12,238 bases of DNA from JBCBKZ01 sp039026975 (GTDB taxonomy: Bacteria > Bacteroidota > Bacteroidia > J057). Below the pieces are notes generated by a model. That model searched no databases. It saw nothing but the letters and a program-made list of their open reading frames with translations, and was not told the DNA's origin. The stretch is taken from positions 1 through 12,238 of the forward strand of contig JBCCLI010000184.1 in the NCBI GenBank assembly GCA_039026975.1, read 5' to 3'. This document shows positions 7,563 to 12,238 of this stretch, one piece after another; the stretch's first letter is position 1; each line of letters begins with the position of its first letter. A program made the position numbers and the translations under genes.

Positions 7563-7593
7563 GGTACGAATCCCCCAAATTGAGCCTCGTACC
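7563..7593. repeat. 7-bp inverted repeat with an alternative overlapping stem
   Basis: GGTACGA (7563-7569) pairs with TCGTACC (7587-7593) across a 17-base loop. A competing stem joins TTTGG (7560-7564) to CCAAA (7575-7579). Read leftward, the structure is followed by GGGGCTTATTTTAG, a modest T-rich tail, so it could mark the end of the xylanase transcript. Both pairings are visible; the function is inferred. Confidence 0.4.
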
Positions 7594-7634
7594 TACGCTT
7601 TGCTTGTTTGAATAGTCAGTATGCTTGTGTTAAT

Positions 7635-7660
7635 GGTTCATTTATCAGGGCGAATGAACC
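7635..7660. repeat. 8-bp perfect inverted repeat
   Basis: GGTTCATT (7635-7642) pairs with AATGAACC (7653-7660) around a 10-base loop, with possible flanking G-T wobble pairs. There is no immediate T-run on either strand; a TTTTT run at 7676-7680 is too far away for a standard intrinsic terminator. It may be a protein-binding dyad or part of a structured RNA. Confidence 0.4.
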
Positions 7661-7682
7661 GGACGGTTTAGGGAGTTTTTAG

Positions 7683-7696
7683 GTATTTCGAAATAC
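7683..7696. repeat. 14-bp perfect palindrome GTATTTCGAAATAC
   Basis: The 14 bases are fully self-complementary with a central TTCGAA, and a G-T wobble plus two further A-T pairs extend the dyad to about 20 bases (7680-7699). It lies 61 bases downstream of the xylanase stop codon. A spacer-free palindrome of this kind is typical of a dimeric regulator site; as RNA it could fold with a UCGA loop, but no T-run follows on either strand. Confidence 0.45.
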
Positions 7697-7757
7697 TTAT
7701 TGTGTGTTAATTCCTGAAAGAGTAGCAGCATAAATAGATCTTTTGTTCTAGTTTCCT

Positions 7758-8831
7758 CTACAGCCCCTCCACAAAACCCTTATGGGCCAGCTTATGCTGG
7801 TAGGCATCTGTAAATAGTAAAGGCCATTCAGGGTTTCCCCAGAAGTTAATGAGCCAGCTGTCTCCATCTCTGAGGCCCCAAAAGGTAATGCCAAACTGCA
7901 AGTCGGGCGGAATAGTCTGGTATGCCTGCACGATCTCCCTCATCCTGTCTTCCTGGGCTTTCGCTCTTTCTCCCGTGAAGGTACTGATGTCTCCATCCGG
8001 ATTTACTCGGATGTCCACCTCTGAAAAGTGAACCTTCAGCCCTCTCTTCACCAGTTCATCTACGGCAAACTGTATTCTGCTTATCTCTGGAAAATTGTAA
8101 GTGATATGCATTTGGAGTCCTACCCCATCTACAGGGATACCCCTTTTTTGAAAGTCGTTCAGCATGGCCAGCATATTAGTAAGCTTGGCCTGGTCCCAGA
8201 CAGTTCCGTAGTCATTATAAAATAGGAGCATATCAGGATTAGCTTCCCGGGCATATTGGAAGCACTTAGCCACATAGTCAGTCCCCATTCTCTCTAGGAA
8301 AACGGTCTCCCGGATTCCTCCCTGGTCATTGAAGGCTTCATTCACCACATCCCAGCTAGCGACATCCGTCCCATACTTATTGACCACTGTTTGTATGTAA
8401 GACTTCACAATCTCCTCAAACTCTGCATCTGTCCCCTCGAAATTCTCCAGCCAATCAGGTACACTCTGGTGCCAGACGAGTGCATGTCCATGTACCCGCA
8501 TACCCTTCCTCCTGCCATAGTTCACCAAGGCATCCGACGGTCCCCAATTATAGGCAGTAGGACCTGTATGGATGATATTTTGCTTCATCTGATACTCTGC
8601 CGTCAGACTATTAAACTCCTTATCCAGGACATCTGTATAGGAAAAAAAATCCAGATAAGCAGCTTGGGTAGCCATACCTACTGGAAATGAGGCCGCTTCT
8701 TTCAAACTTACTTCTGGCGTATAACCCGCATCCACTGTAGGGATAGTAGGGGTAGGCGTATCTGATTGGCCATCTGAATTCTCACAGGCCAGGATACATA
8801 TAGAAAGTAAAATGATAAAAGAATATCTCAT
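7758..8831 (-). CDS. GH10 endo-1,4-beta-xylanase, predicted lipoprotein
   Basis: This 357-residue protein starts with a lipoprotein signal (MRYSFIILLSICILAC, Cys16), followed by a Ser/Thr/Pro-rich linker to ~40 and then a single GH10 (beta/alpha)8 barrel (PF00331). The acid/base residue is Glu165 in WDVVNEAF and the nucleophile Glu271 in HFSEVDIRV. HGHALVWHQSVPDWL (114-128), the YNDY strand motif (205-208) and GITFWGLRDGDSWL (314-327) are canonical substrate-cleft motifs. The enzyme should cleave internal beta-1,4 bonds of xylan at the cell surface or in the periplasm. The family's usual ENxMKW-like motif is here AEYQMKQ (78-84), so the Asn that contacts the -2 sugar is Tyr. There is no carbohydrate-binding module. 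The gene diverges from the large sugar-dehydrogenase gene across 223 bp, which makes shared control possible. Confidence 0.95.
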   Translation of the reverse strand: MRYSFIILLSICILACENSDGQSDTPTPTIPTVDAGYTPEVSLKEAASFPVGMATQAAYLDFFSYTDVLDKEFNSLTAEYQMKQNIIHTGPTAYNWGPSDALVNYGRRKGMRVHGHALVWHQSVPDWLENFEGTDAEFEEIVKSYIQTVVNKYGTDVASWDVVNEAFNDQGGIRETVFLERMGTDYVAKCFQYAREANPDMLLFYNDYGTVWDQAKLTNMLAMLNDFQKRGIPVDGVGLQMHITYNFPEISRIQFAVDELVKRGLKVHFSEVDIRVNPDGDISTFTGERAKAQEDRMREIVQAYQTIPPDLQFGITFWGLRDGDSWLINFWGNPEWPLLFTDAYQHKLAHKGFVEGL

Positions 8832-9007
8832 GAGGTAGTTATTGTGTGATCTTAAAGATTCATTTTCTTCTTTAAAATACTACCCTTAGTTAATAACTGC
8901 TCCCTCTCCACCTATTTTAGTCCCCTATTCAGCCCTAAGCCTAAAATTTTTTTAACAAACACAACTCGCAACCGTTCCCGACTATAGTATCCCATAATTT
9001 TTTTATC

Positions 9008-9029
9008 ATAGGCAGGAAAACCTTCCTAT
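9008..9029 (+). promoter_or_regulatory. Hairpin in the leader of the large dehydrogenase gene
   Basis: ATAGG (9008-9012) pairs with CCTAT (9025-9029), and after one C/T mismatch AGG (9014-9016) pairs with CCT (9021-9023) around an AAAA loop. It ends 25 bases before the chosen start codon at 9055. It could affect translation or mRNA stability; chance occurrence cannot be excluded. Confidence 0.35.
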
Positions 9030-9046
9030 ATTCATGGAAAGACAAA

Positions 9047-9051
9047 AAGGA
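9047..9051 (+). promoter_or_regulatory. Ribosome binding site supporting the start at 9055
   Basis: AAGGA lies 3 bases before the ATG at 9055, whereas the in-frame ATG at 9034 has no such sequence at the usual distance. Together with the lipoprotein signal beginning right at 9055 this favours the downstream start. The spacing is somewhat short. Confidence 0.45.
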
Positions 9052-9054
9052 CAG

Positions 9055-12000
9055 ATGAAAAAGTATTTCCGTTTTCCAGGATACTACCTCCTGGTAGTGC
9101 TTATTTTCTTTTCCTGTAGCACTGATAAACAAGTAAAAAGAAACTATACAAAATTCCTGGTGCTCACTACGCCTGAGAGCTGGAAGAATCCCCTCACCTC
9201 CCCTCTTCTCAACCAGCTGAATGAGGTGGCCCAGCAGTTCCAAGCTGGTATAGATACAGCAAACGCTAAGGATATTCTTAGCCTGGAACATTTGACTAGT
9301 TATAGTACCATTATTTTACCCGCCATCAATCCTAATACCTTCTCTCCTTCCGCTCAAAACGCCCTTGAAAGATACGGTCAGGGAGGTGGGGGCATTATGG
9401 TCTTGAATGCAGCTACACTCCAACCCTATACGTGGCCATGGATGCAAGCTTTGGGAACCCGCGAGTTACCCAAACAAGAAGTTGTGCAAAAAACCAGCGA
9501 TGAGGCCAGCACCCGCTATTTCTACACCAAATCTTATGGAGGTGGGCAGGTAGCATTGAGTAGGATAAGCCAAGGAGAGACAGAATCAGCAGATTTTACC
9601 TCTTCCTTAACCCAGGTACTGACTTATCTCATAGCGGATAATACGTTTTATCCTTCCCGCATTTCCCTACCAGAAGCACCTGATCCTAGTAGGTTCACTA
9701 AAATAGTGCTGGATGAAAATGACGTAAATGAGCCCATGGAATTGGCTGTTCTTCCTGATGGGAAAGTTATCTTCATTGAAAGAAGAGGAAAAATGAAGCT
9801 ATATGATCCTGAGAAAGGAAAGAGCAGGATACTAGCTAACTTTGATGTGTGTACAGAAGGAAACTACGAAGATGGGCTTTTAGGGCTAGCCTTGGACCCT
9901 AACTTCACAGAAAACCACTATCTGTATTTATACTACTCCCCTCCATGTAAAACCACAGAACAATATCTGTCCAGGTTTACCATGGTAGGAACAGACTCCC
10001 TGAACCTAGCTTCCGAAAAAGTGATGTTAAAAGTTCCTGTACAGCGAGAAACCTGCTGTCATTCAGGAGGTTCTGTCACATTTGATAAACGTGGATACTT
10101 GTATCTTTCTACAGGAGATAATACCAGTTCCAAGGAGTCAGATGGGTATACCCCTATAGATGAACGCCCGGGTAGAGGTCCCTTTGATGCCCAGAAGTCT
10201 TCTGCCAATACGCATGACCTTAGGGGAAAAATCCTGCGAATTAAGCCTCATCCATTTGGCCATTACACCATCCCAGATGGTAATCTATTCCCAAAAGATG
10301 GGTCTGAGGGAAGACCTGAGATCTACGTAATGGGAGCTCGTAACCCCTTCAGAATTTCTGTAGATGATGAAACTGGCTTTGTGTACTGGGGAGATGTAGG
10401 GCCTGATGTAGGAGAAGACGGAAAATATGGCCCTCAAAGTTATGATGAATGGAACCAGGCCAGAAAACCAGGCTTCTTTGGATGGCCTTACTTCGTAGGG
10501 AATAACCAGGCATATTTCGACAGAGATTTTACCAGAGATCAGGTAGGAGCCCCCTTTAATCCGGCTCTCCCTGTCAATAATTCTCCTAATAATACAGGCC
10601 GACAACAGCTGCCTGAAGCTAAAGGCGCATTTATCTGGTATCCAAAAGCCTATTCTCAGGAATTCCCCATGCTGGGGGCAGGCTCTAATAGCGCCATGGC
10701 AGGCCCTATTTTTTATGAAAGGGAAGACTTTCAGAATTCTAACGTAAAGTTTCCCGCTTACTTTGAAGGAAAGTTATTCATATATGAGTGGGCCAGAAGC
10801 TGGGTCAAGGTCATCAGCATGAATGAAGAAGGAGATCTGGAAAAAATAGAGAACTTTCTCCCCAAAGAAGAATTCGTGAAGCCTATAGAAATGGAGTTTG
10901 GGCCAGATGGTGCCATGTACATACTAGAGTATGGACAAAATTACTTCATGAATAACCCTAAAGCGAGACTCACCAAAATAGAGTATGCTAATGGGAATCG
11001 GCTACCTGTACCAGCCATTACTGCCAGTCAAAAAGTAGGAGCAGCACCCCTTAGTGTAGATTTTTCTGCTGAAGGCTCCTTTGACTATGACCCAAAAGAT
11101 ACCCTTAGGTATGAGTGGTATTTTACTGATTCAACAGAGGTTCAGTCTACCGGTAAAAAGGCTTCTTTTACCTTCAAAGAACCAGGTGTCTATCAGGTAG
11201 AAATGAAAGCGATAGATCTTTCCGGTGAAAGCGAGCGTATCAGAACTACCATAAAAGTAGGGAATCAACCCCCTAAGCTAGCCATCTCCCTCACAGGTAA
11301 TACAGATTTCTACCTGGGACCGGAATCTCTACCCTATGAAATCTCTGTCAATGACCCTGAGGACCAATCACAAGGAGGTATCAATCGGGAAGCACTCGAT
11401 ATTCAGTTTGCCTATGTGAGTGATGGACATGATGTAGAAGTAGTACTAGGAGAAAAAGGCCTCACTAACCTTGCCAACCTAAAATTCCTGAAAGGCAAAC
11501 AGCTCATAGCAGGCAGTGATTGCTCTTCCTGCCATGCTATGGATCTCCAGTCCGTAGGGCCTAGCTATGAGATGGTAGCTGACAGGTATGCCACAGATCC
11601 AAAGGCGATAGAATACCTGGCTGGAAAAATTATCAGTGGAGGTAATGGGGTATGGGGAGAAAAAATCATGGCAGGACATCCCCAACACAACTTAGTAGAA
11701 ACCCGTGCGATGGCCAGATACATTCTTTCTTTGTCTACCAGAGGGTTAGATAATAGACTTTCTCCCAAGGGTTCCATCAGCACCACCCAGCATGGAGAAG
11801 GGGAAAACGGAGCTTATATACTTGCTGCTACCTACACTGATGGAGGAGCTAACGGAATAGACCCTATACAAGTCAGAAAACAAATGATACTTAGGTACCC
11901 CAGGTTGTTAGCTGAAGAAAATGACATTTGTAAGAATGTATACAAAAGAATGGCGGGAGAAGCCCGAGATAATCTGGTCTACGTGCTCAGAAAAGGCGGA

Positions 12001-12238
12001 TACCTTGGCTTTCAGGAAGTGGATATGACGGGAATTAAACGCATAACTGTACGAGTACATCCTAGCTCTACTGGCAGGTTATCAGTGAGAATAGGCTCAG
12101 AGGAGGGACCAGAAATAGGTAGTATTTCCCTGAGAGGTACTAATAGCTGGGAAGAGAAAAGCGTGCGTATTTCTCCCCAAGAGGGAAAGCAGGCCCTATT
12201 CCTGGTAGCTAGTAAGGGAAATAACGGGAGAGAACAAC
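9055..12238 (+). CDS. Multidomain lipoprotein: ThuA-like, PQQ sugar dehydrogenase, PKD, cytochrome c, CBM6 (3' end off-window)
   Basis: The frame is open to the window end (1061 residues seen, no stop). An in-frame ATG at 9034 exists, but 9055 gives the signal MKKYFRFPGYYLLVVLIFFSC with lipid-attachment Cys21. Residues ~30-210 resemble a divergent ThuA domain (KFLVLTT at the start, GGGGIMVLNAAT in the middle, YFYTKSYGGGQVALS at the end). Residues ~216-642 are a PQQ-dependent glucose/sorbosone dehydrogenase propeller (PF07995): NEPMELAVLPDGKVIFIER, GLLGLALDPNF, the catalytic-type His336 in CCHSGGSVTFD, GARNPFRIS (Arg429, Asn430) and EFGPDGAMYILEYG. Residues ~650-735 are a PKD domain (APLSVDFSAEGSFDYD). 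Residues ~815-893 are a class I cytochrome c (Cys823-x-x-Cys826-His827; Met872 a likely sixth ligand). From ~915 a CBM6-like domain follows (GGYLGFQEVDMTGIKRITV). It likely oxidises a carbohydrate at the cell envelope and relays electrons to its own haem. This domain order recurs in Bacteroidota and Planctomycetes. Confidence 0.9.
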   Translation, partial: MKKYFRFPGYYLLVVLIFFSCSTDKQVKRNYTKFLVLTTPESWKNPLTSPLLNQLNEVAQQFQAGIDTANAKDILSLEHLTSYSTIILPAINPNTFSPSAQNALERYGQGGGGIMVLNAATLQPYTWPWMQALGTRELPKQEVVQKTSDEASTRYFYTKSYGGGQVALSRISQGETESADFTSSLTQVLTYLIADNTFYPSRISLPEAPDPSRFTKIVLDENDVNEPMELAVLPDGKVIFIERRGKMKLYDPEKGKSRILANFDVCTEGNYEDGLLGLALDPNFTENHYLYLYYSPPCKTTEQYLSRFTMVGTDSLNLASEKVMLKVPVQRETCCHSGGSVTFDKRGYLYLSTGDNTSSKESDGYTPIDERPGRGPFDAQKSSANTHDLRGKILRIKPHPFGHYTIPDGNLFPKDGSEGRPEIYVMGARNPFRISVDDETGFVYWGDVGPDVGEDGKYGPQSYDEWNQARKPGFFGWPYFVGNNQAYFDRDFTRDQVGAPFNPALPVNNSPNNTGRQQLPEAKGAFIWYPKAYSQEFPMLGAGSNSAMAGPIFYEREDFQNSNVKFPAYFEGKLFIYEWARSWVKVISMNEEGDLEKIENFLPKEEFVKPIEMEFGPDGAMYILEYGQNYFMNNPKARLTKIEYANGNRLPVPAITASQKVGAAPLSVDFSAEGSFDYDPKDTLRYEWYFTDSTEVQSTGKKASFTFKEPGVYQVEMKAIDLSGESERIRTTIKVGNQPPKLAISLTGNTDFYLGPESLPYEISVNDPEDQSQGGINREALDIQFAYVSDGHDVEVVLGEKGLTNLANLKFLKGKQLIAGSDCSSCHAMDLQSVGPSYEMVADRYATDPKAIEYLAGKIISGGNGVWGEKIMAGHPQHNLVETRAMARYILSLSTRGLDNRLSPKGSISTTQHGEGENGAYILAATYTDGGANGIDPIQVRKQMILRYPRLLAEENDICKNVYKRMAGEARDNLVYVLRKGGYLGFQEVDMTGIKRITVRVHPSSTGRLSVRIGSEEGPEIGSISLRGTNSWEEKSVRISPQEGKQALFLVASKGNNGREQ

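Larger units (their letters stand above)
7401..7757. other. 357-bp gene-free region with four inverted repeats
   Basis: No credible coding sequence or tRNA is seen on either strand between the leftward 148-residue gene and the upstream leftward xylanase gene. The region holds four distinct perfect dyads, at 7512-7539, 7563-7593, 7635-7660 and 7683-7696, listed separately. It must contain the 3' end of the xylanase transcript and, most likely, the promoter of the downstream gene. The first ~100 bases next to the 148-residue gene (7401-7500) show no clear structure. Confidence 0.6.
8832..9054. promoter_or_regulatory. Divergent control region between xylanase and sugar-dehydrogenase genes
   Basis: The 223-bp spacer should contain the promoters of both divergent genes. 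It is AT-rich with T-tracts at about 8946-8952 and 8998-9004. On the + strand TAATTTTT near 8995 is one base from the -7 consensus TAnnTTTG, but no matching -33 element is clear. AGTTATT (8837-8843) and AATAACT (8892-8898) form a long-range 7-bp repeat of doubtful meaning. Confidence 0.4.

Noticed and set aside
7560..7580. GGTACGAATCCCC resembling a tRNA T-arm (GGTTCGAATCC)
   Set aside because: The flanking bases do not form the T-stem, and no anticodon arm, D-arm or acceptor stem can be built around it on either strand.
8941..9291. Leftward 116-codon frame overlapping the start of the large lipoprotein gene
   Set aside because: It runs antisense to the lipoprotein signal and ThuA-like region, has no recognisable features, and would occupy the divergent promoter region.
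10285..10605. Leftward 106-codon frame inside the PQQ dehydrogenase region
   Set aside because: The sense frame encodes conserved dehydrogenase motifs; the antisense frame shows no domain.

Overview
The window looks like a chromosomal segment of a free-living, probably marine or polymer-degrading member of the Bacteroidota (Cytophagales/Cyclobacteriaceae-like). This is inferred from gene content and style: several N-terminal lipoprotein signals, a Cys-type sulfatase, a GH10 xylanase lipoprotein, a large PQQ-dehydrogenase/PKD/cytochrome c/carbohydrate-binding fusion, few clear Shine-Dalgarno sequences, and moderately AT-rich DNA. No rRNA, tRNA, CRISPR array, insertion sequence or phage gene was found.

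Layout. Positions 1-972 hold the C-terminal part of a YbbP-type ABC transporter permease. It converges on a leftward 473-residue cytoplasmic protein (1031-2452) of a conserved but functionally unclear family. A short divergent spacer then leads to a rightward pair: a YtcJ-type amidohydrolase lipoprotein (2574-4295) and, 4 bp downstream, an ArsC/Spx-like protein with a CXXC motif (4300-4653). The latter overlaps tail-to-tail with a leftward exported protein of unknown function (4650-5327). A rightward secreted sulfatase (5438-6877) follows, ending at a strong stem-loop (6882-6921) shared with a leftward 148-residue unknown protein (6954-7400). A 357-bp gene-free stretch (7401-7757) contains four separate perfect inverted repeats within about 185 bp. 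It is followed by a leftward GH10 endo-xylanase lipoprotein (7758-8831). Diverging from the xylanase across a 223-bp spacer is the largest gene (9055 to beyond 12238), which runs off the window.

The large gene encodes a lipoprotein with, in order, a ThuA-like domain, a PQQ-dependent glucose/sorbosone dehydrogenase propeller, a PKD domain, a class I cytochrome c domain and a CBM6-like domain. It looks like a surface or periplasmic enzyme that binds a polysaccharide, oxidises a sugar and passes electrons to its own haem.

Together the sulfatase, xylanase and sugar dehydrogenase suggest use of a (possibly sulfated) plant or algal polysaccharide. However, no SusC/SusD pair or dedicated regulator is visible, so this is not a classical polysaccharide utilisation locus within these limits. 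The rest (permease, amidohydrolase, ArsC-like protein) looks like ordinary housekeeping or accessory content. The observations most worth follow-up are the five-domain fusion, the inverted-repeat cluster at 7512-7696 and the conserved unknown at 1031-2452.
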